Shown here: piece after piece, positions 19,182-27,684 of the stretch | Layout: each line of letters begins with the position of its first letter | How positions within the stretch are numbered: the first letter of the stretch is position 1 | Assembly (NCBI RefSeq): GCF_022489065.1 | Contig: NZ_JAKVTW010000003.1 | Location: 248,001-312,000 of the forward strand | From: Vreelandella neptunia | Lineage (GTDB): Bacteria > Pseudomonadota > Gammaproteobacteria > Pseudomonadales > Halomonadaceae | Length of the DNA stretch: 64,000 nt | Reading direction: 5' to 3' | Notes under the pieces: model-generated | What the model saw: the letters and a program-made list of their open reading frames with translations, nothing else | The model's database searches: none | Told to the model about the DNA's origin: nothing | Made by a program: the position numbers and the translations under genes

Positions 19182-19913
19182 ATGAACAACGTTATTGATC
19201 TCCTAAAATCTCACCGTTCAATTCGTAAATTTAGCGACAAGAAAATTTCCCACGAACTGTTAGTGGAGCTTATTCAAGCCGGGCAGGGCGCGGCTACGTC
19301 TAGCCATGTTCAAGCGTATACCGTTATCCATGTCAAAAATCAGGCTAACCGCGAAAAAATTGCCGAATTAGCTGGGGGGCAGGGTTACATTGCTAGCTGC
19401 TCAGATTTCTTGGTGTTTTGTGCCGATATGAAGCGTCCTACGGAGGCGTCGGAGCGTACTGGATCCAATGTTAACCGAGGCATGACAGAGCAGTTGCTGG
19501 TGGCCACTGTGGACACGGCGTTAATGGCACAGAACGTAGCGGTAGCTGCTGAGTCTGAAGGGTTGGGGATCTGCTATATCGGCGGTATCCGCAATAATCC
19601 GCAAGAGATTAGTGATCTGCTACGCCTACCCGATCACGTCTATCCCGTGTTTGGCATGTGTCTTGGCTACCCTGATCAAGACCCTGAGGTAAAGCCCCGC
19701 CTAGCAGTAGAAGCGGTTCTTAAAGAAGACTACTACACTGATGATAGCGAGCAGGTACAAACCTTCGACGCCACTATGCAGGCTTACTACCAAGCCCGTA
19801 GCAACAGTAATAAAAATACCGACTGGTCGCATAATCTTAAGCCACTTTTCGACAACAAGCTTCGCCCTCACATGCGTGATTTCTTGATCAAACGTGGTTT
19901 TGAAATGAAGTAG
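19182..19913 (+). CDS. NfsA-type NAD(P)H nitroreductase / flavin reductase
   Basis: A 243-residue FMN enzyme of the oxygen-insensitive nitroreductase family. The N-terminal FMN-binding signature LLKSHRSIRKFSDK is typical, followed by GQGAATSSHVQAYT and ICYIGGIRNNP. NfsA/FRP relatives reduce nitro compounds or supply reduced flavin to monooxygenases. The ATG at 19182 is preceded by GAGG; an upstream TTG at 19143 is less likely. It shares the 19043-19081 repeat with the OsmC-like gene, but no GG-N10-GC promoter faces it. A possible sigma-70 pair (TTGCCC, then TACAAA after 16 nt) lies near 19096-19123. Confidence 0.85.
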   Translation: MNNVIDLLKSHRSIRKFSDKKISHELLVELIQAGQGAATSSHVQAYTVIHVKNQANREKIAELAGGQGYIASCSDFLVFCADMKRPTEASERTGSNVNRGMTEQLLVATVDTALMAQNVAVAAESEGLGICYIGGIRNNPQEISDLLRLPDHVYPVFGMCLGYPDQDPEVKPRLAVEAVLKEDYYTDDSEQVQTFDATMQAYYQARSNSNKNTDWSHNLKPLFDNKLRPHMRDFLIKRGFEMK

Positions 19914-20024
19914 CGTTGAGGTGAAATAAGGGCTTGGCACACTTTTTAATAGGATTTTTGGAAAAGCGAATGCTCTGTTCGTTATTAGAGATTCTCTTTT
20001 CCTCGCTATCAGGAGCTTCACCGC

Positions 20025-20990
20025 ATGCGCGTATTTGCTAACCCCGTCGGTTCCGGCTCTCTTTGGTTCGACAATCTCACTACTGCTGACGGTACCCCCG
20101 TTGCCTATGACCCTCAGGCGCGAGCTTTTGTACCAATGCCACCGTTCTGTATTAATCGGGACATTATCGGCTGCAACTGGATCGCACCTGAAGAGGGCGC
20201 TTTTTGCCGCTCTTGTGCCATGACGGCTTTGGCACCCGACCCGGAACTTCCCAATGCGATACCCAATTGGGCGAAAACCGAAGCGGCCAAACGTTGGGTG
20301 CTCGATAATTTGGGTCGTTGGCACTGGTTCCGCCCGGAGGACCCAGGTGCGCCGCCAGCTTTCCATCTGCTGGCTGAGGGTCGCACACCCGTTCCGATGG
20401 GGCATATAGAAGGCGTGGTAACCATTAGTGTGGCGGAAGTGGATCCCGTCCTTGTCACCACCCGTCGCGAGGCACTTGATGAGCCTTACCGCACCATGAT
20501 TGGCCATATGCGTCATGAAATATCGCACATGCTTTGGTGGCGGCTAAGCCTGCGTGATGACTTTCTAGACGCTTTTCGCGAGATGTTTGGGGATGAGCGT
20601 CAAGATTATACCGCAGCGCTTCAACGTCACTATACAGAAGGCCCGCCACCGAATTGGAAAGAGAGCTTTCTGACGACTTATGCCTCCGCACACCCTCATG
20701 AAGACTGGGCTGAGACTGCCGCACACCTGCTGCATTTAACGGACATAGCCGATAGTTTTGCAGCATCAGAACTCTCATCGCCGCAACTGCCCAGCCATCA
20801 GTGGGAGCCGTATGCAGAACCAGATCCGGAGCGTTTGATTTACGTAGCGGCAGAGCTCACGGTGGGGGTGAATCACGTTAACCGTTCAATGGGCTTGCCT
20901 GATCTCTACCCCTTTGTGCTCTCAGAAGCCGCGCGTCATAAGCTTGCGTTTGTACATGATTGGCTGCGCCGGGGTGCGCAAGGGCTGTAA
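20025..20990 (+). CDS. Putative zinc-binding metallopeptidase
   Basis: A 321-residue protein with a zincin-type HEISH motif (MRHEISHMLWWR near residue 165) and a downstream HEDWAET segment that could give the third zinc ligand. Four cysteines in the N-terminal part (PFCIN, IGCN, FCRSCAM) suggest a zinc ribbon. The arrangement matches a family annotated as putative zinc-binding metallopeptidases, whose role is unknown. It has no signal peptide, so it is predicted cytoplasmic. The ATG follows AGGAG. The gene is monocistronic between unrelated neighbours. Confidence 0.75.
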   Translation: MRVFANPVGSGSLWFDNLTTADGTPVAYDPQARAFVPMPPFCINRDIIGCNWIAPEEGAFCRSCAMTALAPDPELPNAIPNWAKTEAAKRWVLDNLGRWHWFRPEDPGAPPAFHLLAEGRTPVPMGHIEGVVTISVAEVDPVLVTTRREALDEPYRTMIGHMRHEISHMLWWRLSLRDDFLDAFREMFGDERQDYTAALQRHYTEGPPPNWKESFLTTYASAHPHEDWAETAAHLLHLTDIADSFAASELSSPQLPSHQWEPYAEPDPERLIYVAAELTVGVNHVNRSMGLPDLYPFVLSEAARHKLAFVHDWLRRGAQGL

Positions 20991-21118
20991 TAGAGCTATA
21001 CGTTAATACGTTGACGAGTCGTTATGACATAGACGCGTCATTAAGTCGTAATGAGATGGCCTTAACTGTATAAGCAAGATGATAGCAATAGACGATTACG
21101 ACAGATGAGAACAACAAA

Positions 21119-21146
21119 GACCGAGCCACTACCCATGGCCTCGGTC
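21119..21146. other. Hairpin upstream of membrane-protein gene
   Basis: GACCGAG (21119-21125) and CTCGGTC (21140-21146) form a perfect 7-bp stem ending 21 nt before the ATG at 21168. The minus strand has a T-rich tail (TTTGTTGTT), so it may be a terminator for minus-strand transcripts or a 5'-leader structure. Confidence 0.35.
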
Positions 21147-21167
21147 ATACAGCATGGAGATTGAACG

Positions 21168-21815
21168 ATGAATCTAAACCGCGCTTACCGACTGTTAGCC
21201 GCTTTCTACACAGTGATCCTGATCATAGGTGTTATCGCTTTAATGGCAGGTGGTGGAACGCTGTTAGCGCCCGTGTATTTGCTTTTAGGGGCGCTAGCGG
21301 TGATTGGGCTGTGGGGATATATCCTCAAACGAGGGTTTATGAATCCTCGTATGTGGCGGCCCCTAGCAGGGGTATTGGCGGTGGGTATTGCGCTTCAGTT
21401 ATTCATAATGCTCACTACACCGCTCTCCAGCGCCGTCTTAACGTGGATGCTTACCAGCAGCATTTTTTCCGTTTTGTTAGTCATCATGCTTTACCACTAT
21501 GGCAATCGCGATCAACCTCTATGGGCGACGGATGAAGAGCACGTAGCTGCTCGTCAGTTAGATAATTTATTAACGAGTAGTTCTCCATTAAAAGCTGTCA
21601 CGCGTGATGGGACGCGGGAAAATAGCGTTAAAGTGTCAAAATCTGCTAACGGTTACCAAGCCAGCGTGACGCGACGTACACAAGAGGGGCAGGAACGATT
21701 CGAAGAGCGATTCCAGTATCCCGAAACGCTAGTGTTTTTCTTAGAGAAATTTACTAGCGTTACGGTTAATGATTTTCAGCCCATTTCATTAGGTGATAAA
21801 AGCAAGGCTCAGTAA
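21168..21815 (+). CDS. Membrane protein of unknown function
   Basis: A 215-residue protein I do not recognise. Four hydrophobic segments are visible at about 7-27, 31-52, 66-87 and 89-111, followed by a soluble, charged C-terminal ~100 residues (HYGNRDQPLW onwards). It is predicted to be an inner-membrane protein with a cytoplasmic tail. It is convergent with the acyltransferase-like gene, only 12 nt separating the stops. Confidence 0.7.
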   Translation: MNLNRAYRLLAAFYTVILIIGVIALMAGGGTLLAPVYLLLGALAVIGLWGYILKRGFMNPRMWRPLAGVLAVGIALQLFIMLTTPLSSAVLTWMLTSSIFSVLLVIMLYHYGNRDQPLWATDEEHVAARQLDNLLTSSSPLKAVTRDGTRENSVKVSKSANGYQASVTRRTQEGQERFEERFQYPETLVFFLEKFTSVTVNDFQPISLGDKSKAQ

Positions 21816-21827
21816 GATTTATAAAAA

Positions 21828-22640
21828 TCAAGCTACTGAACTACTGTCTTTTATAGTCAGTAGTTCTTTAAGTTGTGGCTCAAGTGCTTCCCTGATTTTT
21901 GCGTGGAAAGGTTTTAATCCTTCATGCATACCTTGTTCAGCTTTCATATGATCGATGTAATAGGCATACCTAGTGCCATGGTGCTCTATAGCGTCACTCA
22001 CTTGTATGAAGTGGAATCCTGATAAAGCTAGTAACCTAGGTAGCCGAGGTTCCATCATAGCAAAAACATGGTATTTTCCACTTAAAATAGCTAGTGAATA
22101 AGTACATAGAAAGAGTGCAACTGCTATCATCGGGAACGTGTTTTCTTCTTCGATCGTAAAATTTTGGTCAGTTAGTTTTTTTTCATTTTGTTTTTTTATT
22201 TTATGGTAAGTACGAAAGTTTCTTGAAATTGCTAAACGTGATGCCTCACATTGCTCGAGCTTCGGCATTCTGGCGGGATGGATGGTTTCGTGGTTTAGAC
22301 TTCTGTCTCCCTGTATTTCTACAGGTAATTTGTTAAAATTAGAGGTTGGGTCAATTGAAGGTATAATCAAGCGCATGCATCCAGCTAGTAAACCGCTTCT
22401 TTTATGTTCGATTAAACAATGTAGAGAGTTTTCGTCATATCCGTCTGTCTCAATTTTTTTTGATTTATCTTCTTTCATTTCGTAGTTAAACTCTTTTAAA
22501 AAAACCTCATGGCGTAGCTCTAAAGCTCTTTGTTTTTCTTGGGGCGTTTTAGCTAATATGAATCGATAGTCGTTTAAAAAATTTCTCAATACTTCGTGAT
22601 CTAATGATCTTGTAGGCTTTTTGGCTCCTGGAGAGATCAT
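21828..22640 (-). CDS. Autoinducer-synthase-like N-acyltransferase (FeeM / PEP-CTERM-associated type)
   Basis: A 270-residue GNAT-fold protein. The N-terminal block (FILAKTPQEKQRALELRHEVFLKEFNYE, near residue 28) and the downstream CEASRLAISRNFR resemble the family that includes N-acyl amino acid synthase FeeM, exosortase-associated acyltransferases and distant LuxI-type synthases. Members transfer an acyl chain from acyl-ACP to an amino compound. The gene is clearly more AT-rich than its neighbours, with long T and A runs, suggesting transfer. No exosortase, PEP-CTERM protein or LuxR partner is present in the window. Confidence 0.7.
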   Translation of the reverse strand: MISPGAKKPTRSLDHEVLRNFLNDYRFILAKTPQEKQRALELRHEVFLKEFNYEMKEDKSKKIETDGYDENSLHCLIEHKRSGLLAGCMRLIIPSIDPTSNFNKLPVEIQGDRSLNHETIHPARMPKLEQCEASRLAISRNFRTYHKIKKQNEKKLTDQNFTIEEENTFPMIAVALFLCTYSLAILSGKYHVFAMMEPRLPRLLALSGFHFIQVSDAIEHHGTRYAYYIDHMKAEQGMHEGLKPFHAKIREALEPQLKELLTIKDSSSVA

Positions 22641-22702
22641 GCTTTAATTTCCTTTAAAAGAATGTGATTTTAATAAAATTATGAAGGAAATTCGCGGCTG
22701 AA

Positions 22703-25534
22703 TTATAGTTTTTTTATCATGTTGCTCATTTTTTCTGGCCGTCCTAAGTGAAAACCTTGACCGTAAGTTATGCCATAAGATTTTAATATTGGTAACAGAG
22801 CTTCTTGATCCACAAATTCGGCAATTGTTTGCTTTCCGAAGCCTTTGGCTATGTCGGCTATGGCTCGGACAATCACACGGCTGTCAGGGCTAATCAGTAA
22901 GCTTCGAATGAATGAGCCATCAATTTTAATATAATCAACGGGTAACTGCCCAAGGTAATGGAAACTGCTGAAGCCAACACCGAAGTCGTCCAGAGCAGTG
23001 CGGCACCCAAGGTCACGCACGGCCTGCAATACGCCGCGTGCGGTAGAGAAATCGGTAACGGCCGCCGTTTCAGTGACTTCCAATATTAAGTGGTGGGGGT
23101 CAGCGCCACTCGTGGCTAATTCCTCAGCCAGGTAACGCTTTAGCCCTTCATCGTGGAGAGACTGACCAGAAAGGTTAACGGCCAGCGTAATGCCTCTATC
23201 CTGAAGTCGGCTCAGTGCTTTTAAACTGTGCCGTAAGACCCAGCGATCAATTAATACGATTTGACCGCTCTGTTCAGCAATAGGAATAAAGTGCGCGGGA
23301 GCAATTAGGCTGCCGTCTGCGTTTCGCATCCGCAGTAGCACCTCGTGGTGTTTAATGTCTTGATCGGCTAAGCGCATAATGGGTTGCACCATTAGCTCAA
23401 AACTATCTGTTTCTAGCGCATTGTGAATTTGCTCAACCCAATAAACCCGCTCTTGTAGCTCGTCTTTGGCATTCTCGGCTTCGGAAAGTAAGTGCCACTG
23501 CTGGAGCCCGCTCTCTTTAGCTTTGTACATAGCCACATCGGCGCTAGCCATTAGCTCGGCAGGCGTATTGCCATGGGTTGGGAATAGGGCTATGCCGATA
23601 CTGGCTGTAACTCGATGCCGTCGCTCTCCAACAACAAAGCCGATACCTTCTAATAACTGAACGATATATTGCGCGACTCTAACCGCTTGTTCGGCATTGT
23701 CATCTTCCAGTAGAAGCGAAAATTCGTCACCCCCTAGGCGGGCGATGACACCGCGGCGCCCTAGGTTATGAAAAAGGGTGTCTGCCACTTCACGCAATAA
23801 ATTGTCTCCTACGTGGTGCCCGCTCAGCTCGTTAACTTCTTTGAACTGGTCTAAGTCCAGTAGCAGTACTGCACCTTGTGCATTAGGCGCGCGTTCAATT
23901 GCGATTTGCAGCGCATTTTGGAAGTAGCGTCGGTTGTAAAGCTCCGTGAGCGGGTCGCGTTCGGCAAGCCACGTAAGCCGGGCTTCAGCAGCCTTGCGTT
24001 CGGTAATATCTAGGCCAACCGAAATGCGGGAGACCTTGACTTGGTTACCCGTTTGTAAAGGCGCGTGATACCAAGCAATGGTGTGTATGTGTTGGTCGGG
24101 GGTGCGAAGTGTTTGTTCTTCTTGTTGAGGAAGGGTAAATGTATTCAATGAGGTAGTAATGCCAGCATCAAATACATCCACAAAAAGACGTCCAAGCAGG
24201 GACGTTTGACTCATTCCTAGCATCAGTTGGGTATATTCATTAACTAGATTGATTCGTCCCGTACTGTCTTGAGCAATGATAAATACCTGAGCGGTATCGA
24301 GTAAGCCATTGACAAAGTCACGCTCCTTGGCCAACTCCTCAATACGCTCAGCTAATTGATTACCGCGTTCTTGAACCTCACCTTCAAGCATTGCGAGCTG
24401 GTGTGAAAGCTCCAGCGTGATGCTTTCAAGTACGTCTATTTCGTCTGGAATGCCGCGACGATGGTTGGGTATGGCGGCATGTATATCACTAAACTTCCCG
24501 TTGGCCAGGGCTGGCAGTAGTCCGGCGACTCTGCGCAATCGAGCCATAGGGCCAAGTAGTATGGCAAGGAGTAGTAACTCAGCGGCAATCCAGCCGAGCA
24601 CCCCCACGAACAGCAGTGTGCGAGTATCTTTATTAATAGCTTCAATTTGACCGGTAATATCTGATATCAGCAGGAAATAGCCAATATTGCTACGCTCGTT
24701 GTCCTCTTCCATTCGTACTGCGCTAAGTTCCAAATGCCTGCCTGCATCTTGAAGGCTTAGTGGTGCTTCCATTAAACGTCGAACGGGCACGGCGTCTGCC
24801 GCATGCTGCAACGGTACTAGGCTTTGTTCTTCACTGGTTAGTGCTAAAAGGTGACCGTTCCATCCTTCCAACTTTCGTGAGGCTGTTATATGGCTGTCTT
24901 CAGCTAGCCCTGTAACCAATAACGCGACTTCGCTGCCAGAGACTTCTTTTGCTTGACGGGTAACATCAGCCAATGAGCGAGAAAGTACCACCATACCGAC
25001 GCTTTCACCTTCTACCAATACTGGCACAGCAGCGAATTGTTGGCAGTTGGTTGAGCAGCGAAGCGTTGTTAGTGGCTGTTCAGTATTCATAACTCGCCGG
25101 ACCCAACTGAGGATGGGTAGCTGCGATTCAGTATTGCCTAAGCCCCAACTGCCAAGCACTTGGCCATTCGTATTGATAATTAAAATTTCATCGATGCCTG
25201 CCTCAAGCTGAAGTGCTGGCCATTGCGAATCTAGTGCTTGTTCAACATCAATGTTATTTCCTTCTTGCAAAGGTGAACCTAAGCTTGCAGATGCGGCGGT
25301 CAAGCCCGCCAACTGACGTAAGTTGTCAGAGGAACGAGCTAACGCTAAACGAATTTCACGCTGCTGACGATCATGGTGTTGACTGCGGCTTTCTTGAAAC
25401 TGGCGTGTTAGGTTCTCGTGCCCCAGCCAGGTAAACAGACTCACTAGCGCTAAGAGCAGAAGGCTGCTTAAAGCGATGACGCGCCAAGTGAGGCTAAGGC
25501 GCTGAGGAATCCGGAAAAATTCAGATGTGTTCAT
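22703..25534 (-). CDS. Membrane GGDEF/EAL cyclic-di-GMP protein with PAS domain
   Basis: A 943-residue sensor. TM1 is at ~18-36, with a periplasmic region of ~260 residues, TM2 near 303-325 and a HAMP-like linker. A PAS domain (~405-515) is followed by a GGDEF diguanylate cyclase (~530-690, intact RLGGDEF) and an EAL phosphodiesterase (~700-940). The EAL signature reads EVLLR, and the metal-binding DDFG segment (DDFGVGFSSFHYL) is kept, so both activities are plausible. It follows a porin-like and a PstS-like gene on the same strand, 33 nt after the porin. The trio probably links periplasmic ligand sensing to c-di-GMP. Confidence 0.92.
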   Translation of the reverse strand: MNTSEFFRIPQRLSLTWRVIALSSLLLLALVSLFTWLGHENLTRQFQESRSQHHDRQQREIRLALARSSDNLRQLAGLTAASASLGSPLQEGNNIDVEQALDSQWPALQLEAGIDEILIINTNGQVLGSWGLGNTESQLPILSWVRRVMNTEQPLTTLRCSTNCQQFAAVPVLVEGESVGMVVLSRSLADVTRQAKEVSGSEVALLVTGLAEDSHITASRKLEGWNGHLLALTSEEQSLVPLQHAADAVPVRRLMEAPLSLQDAGRHLELSAVRMEEDNERSNIGYFLLISDITGQIEAINKDTRTLLFVGVLGWIAAELLLLAILLGPMARLRRVAGLLPALANGKFSDIHAAIPNHRRGIPDEIDVLESITLELSHQLAMLEGEVQERGNQLAERIEELAKERDFVNGLLDTAQVFIIAQDSTGRINLVNEYTQLMLGMSQTSLLGRLFVDVFDAGITTSLNTFTLPQQEEQTLRTPDQHIHTIAWYHAPLQTGNQVKVSRISVGLDITERKAAEARLTWLAERDPLTELYNRRYFQNALQIAIERAPNAQGAVLLLDLDQFKEVNELSGHHVGDNLLREVADTLFHNLGRRGVIARLGGDEFSLLLEDDNAEQAVRVAQYIVQLLEGIGFVVGERRHRVTASIGIALFPTHGNTPAELMASADVAMYKAKESGLQQWHLLSEAENAKDELQERVYWVEQIHNALETDSFELMVQPIMRLADQDIKHHEVLLRMRNADGSLIAPAHFIPIAEQSGQIVLIDRWVLRHSLKALSRLQDRGITLAVNLSGQSLHDEGLKRYLAEELATSGADPHHLILEVTETAAVTDFSTARGVLQAVRDLGCRTALDDFGVGFSSFHYLGQLPVDYIKIDGSFIRSLLISPDSRVIVRAIADIAKGFGKQTIAEFVDQEALLPILKSYGITYGQGFHLGRPEKMSNMIKKL

Positions 25535-25567
25535 CGCAGTTTATCCTAGCCAGTAGCGAGTAAATCG

Positions 25568-26785
25568 TTAGAAACGAAGCGATACCTGAAACAGCCACAT
25601 ATTCCAACGTCTACTGGTTTCAACTGCGTCATCATTTCCTTGGTTAGGCCACCACCCTGTGCCATCGACATGATGATATTCACTTGCAATCATCACCTGA
25701 GGATGTGGAGTCCACTGCAGGCCAAACGTCAGGTCATCTGCAAACTGAGAATGTGCAGGTCCAAAGCCGTTTGCTTCAAATGTCTTACCTGAACGGTCAT
25801 TTCGATTATTCACTAAACTATCGTAGCGTACCAACCACTGCCAGTTATTGTTAAAACGGCGGGTAAACTGAAGATACCAGCTTTCTCCTCGTGTGCTTGA
25901 ATTGGCAACACTGTCGAATTCGGAAAGCTTAAGATGCCTAGTAGCGTATTCTGCGGTAAGTGTCCATAGCTCTTGATTATATTGTAATGAAAATATCAAG
26001 GGCTGGAATTGAAAAGATCCATCACCAGGACGATGACCATCTGAACTATATTCCGCATTAGCTTTTGCAGCGCTAATGGCTGTAATAATGCGCCCACCAT
26101 CATGCTCGTAGCGGATTTGGCCAATTGCTGAACTGCCAGGCTTTAAAGAACCAGGAAAGCTATCAAGGCCTAATGTTCGTTCTACATCATTTTCAATACG
26201 CGCCCTACCAAATCCAACTTGAGAGCGGATAGTACCGTTTACAAGCTTTTCGTCGTGATATAGCGTAACCCCATCTCCTGATAGGCCCAACGAGCGAGTT
26301 CGATCAAAGTAAATGGATTGAGGTAATAATATGCTAGGGCGAGTAAAGGCAACATCGCGTGTTTGATTGTAAAACCCAAAAGGATTTTTAATCCGCCCTA
26401 GTTGAATGCCAAAGGTGCGCTGCTGGTCTGAGATCATTTGATAATCAATCAAACCGTAATCAAGCTCTGGATGTGCATCGCTACCACTGCCTCCTGCTCG
26501 GCGACTAAGCAATTGCGCAGCGATTAATATATCTTGATGAGGACGCATCGAGGCATTGAGGCCAGCTTCTGTGTACTTAAAACTACCTGCTCCTTGGCTA
26601 CTGGGGCCAAAAAAGTCGTTATCATCTGTAATAATCAGCGCCTGACTTAGAAAACCATGCACCTGTAAGGTATCCACGATGCTTTCTTCGCTTTGCGCGT
26701 GAGTAGAAAATAAAAATATGAAAAAACCTAAGAGTGCAGCAACCACTCTATATTCACTCAATCGAAATGACTTGGACACTATCAT
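25568..26785 (-). CDS. Outer-membrane beta-barrel (porin-like) protein
   Basis: About 405 residues with an N-terminal signal peptide (hydrophobic core VVAALLGFFIFLF, cleavage after THAQS-type sequence). The rest consists of alternating aromatic/polar strands (YGLIDYQMI, WYLQFTRRFNNNW, FGLQWTPHPQVMIASEYHH) and ends in Phe (FQVSLRF), as expected for BamA-assembled outer-membrane barrels. The ATG at 26785 has AGGGAG 7 nt upstream and overlaps the preceding gene by 32 nt; a TTG at 26803 is less likely. It may supply the substrate for the PstS-like protein or have a structural role in the operon. Confidence 0.75.
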   Translation of the reverse strand: MIVSKSFRLSEYRVVAALLGFFIFLFSTHAQSEESIVDTLQVHGFLSQALIITDDNDFFGPSSQGAGSFKYTEAGLNASMRPHQDILIAAQLLSRRAGGSGSDAHPELDYGLIDYQMISDQQRTFGIQLGRIKNPFGFYNQTRDVAFTRPSILLPQSIYFDRTRSLGLSGDGVTLYHDEKLVNGTIRSQVGFGRARIENDVERTLGLDSFPGSLKPGSSAIGQIRYEHDGGRIITAISAAKANAEYSSDGHRPGDGSFQFQPLIFSLQYNQELWTLTAEYATRHLKLSEFDSVANSSTRGESWYLQFTRRFNNNWQWLVRYDSLVNNRNDRSGKTFEANGFGPAHSQFADDLTFGLQWTPHPQVMIASEYHHVDGTGWWPNQGNDDAVETSRRWNMWLFQVSLRF

Positions 26786-27227
26786 CCAGATACTCCCTTT
26801 CAATATATCCTATAGCTCCAGGAGTGCTGGCGATCCTATCGCGCATCTCCACTTGATTACTAACGCGATCAGGTGCTTGACCGGTACCGGAAAAGACCAT
26901 TCGATCCCAAGCGAGCTGTAATTGGTGAGGGTAAACAGACAAATGCTCTTTGGTGAAGCGAGCATGCACTGCATTATTACTGTCTAGTACAAAGACTCTT
27001 GCTGCTTGTCCGTTTGGCCAAGTACGCTGGCGCATGGCGAAAATGGCCCGTACCGTATCACGGTTTAGCAAGTTGATGGTTACATCTGGGTTTGCGACCA
27101 AAAAAATAGGTGACTCTCGGGCGATGACCGGAGAGGTGGACAGTGAAAAGTACGCTATAAACACAGCAACTGAGATAGCCCTAACTGTTCGTGATAACGA
27201 ACAGCCTGTTAAAACTAACGATGTCAT
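26754..27227 (-). CDS. Small PstS-like periplasmic binding protein
   Basis: About 157 residues with an N-terminal signal segment (ISVAVFIAYFSLS). The mature part resembles the first domain of phosphate-binding PstS proteins (FLVANPDVTINLLNRDTVRAIF, NAVHARFTKEHL, AIGYIERE). At half the usual length it is unlikely to serve an ABC importer, and no pst permease is near. It is the first gene of an operon with the porin and the GGDEF/EAL protein, a combination I recall from other marine gammaproteobacteria, so a sensory input role is inferred. The start is the ATG at 27227; the ribosome-binding site is weak. Confidence 0.7.
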   Translation of the reverse strand: MTSLVLTGCSLSRTVRAISVAVFIAYFSLSTSPVIARESPIFLVANPDVTINLLNRDTVRAIFAMRQRTWPNGQAARVFVLDSNNAVHARFTKEHLSVYPHQLQLAWDRMVFSGTGQAPDRVSNQVEMRDRIASTPGAIGYIEREYLDDSVQVISIE

Positions 27228-27640
27228 CGGTGGATGCTGTTCCAATGTCTATTGAATGCAAAACTAAGGCAGCATTTAGAAATGAACTGCAACTGATGCA
27301 TGTATGGTTTGATGACAATTTCCCCCTGAAAACCCTTGAATATTTGTTTTTCCTATTGACAATCGTTAATAATAGGTGTTTGTAAGAAAAATAATGCCAT
27401 TTCGGCACAAATTATTCGTAAACACTACAACAAATTCATTAGATTTACAGGCTGTTATGTCAACGTATTAGAAAGTGATGAGTTAATACGCTCGTTTCAT
27501 ACGGCCTCACTGATTGGTTGCTTGGAAAGACTCCGATGTCTGATACTCGGTCAACGGTGGTTTATATTTTAATAGGGCGTGATCGAAAGAGGGCAGAACA
27601 GGTAAGCTTAGAGTCTGAATGACTTAGCATCGTGAAATAA
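27228..27640. other. Intergenic region without a convincing gene
   Basis: About 410 nt between the PstS-like operon start and the terminator of the glycerophosphodiesterase gene. It is AT-rich in its first half, as expected for the operon promoter. A 28-codon plus-strand ORF (27536-27622, start preceded by GGAAAG) is present but resembles nothing I know. Confidence 0.4.
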
Positions 27641-27665
27641 AAAACGCCCAGCTAGGCTGGGCGTC
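27641..27665 (-). terminator. Rho-independent terminator of glycerophosphodiesterase gene
   Basis: On the minus strand CGCCCAGCCTAGCTGGGCG forms a GC-rich hairpin followed by TTTTTTATTT. It lies just downstream of the stop at 27685. Confidence 0.85.
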
Positions 27666-27684
27666 ATCGCTATTCGGTCAATGT

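Noticed and set aside
19701..20528. Antisense ORF across the nitroreductase and metallopeptidase genes
   Set aside because: It spans the ends of two well-supported plus-strand genes and encodes no recognisable protein.
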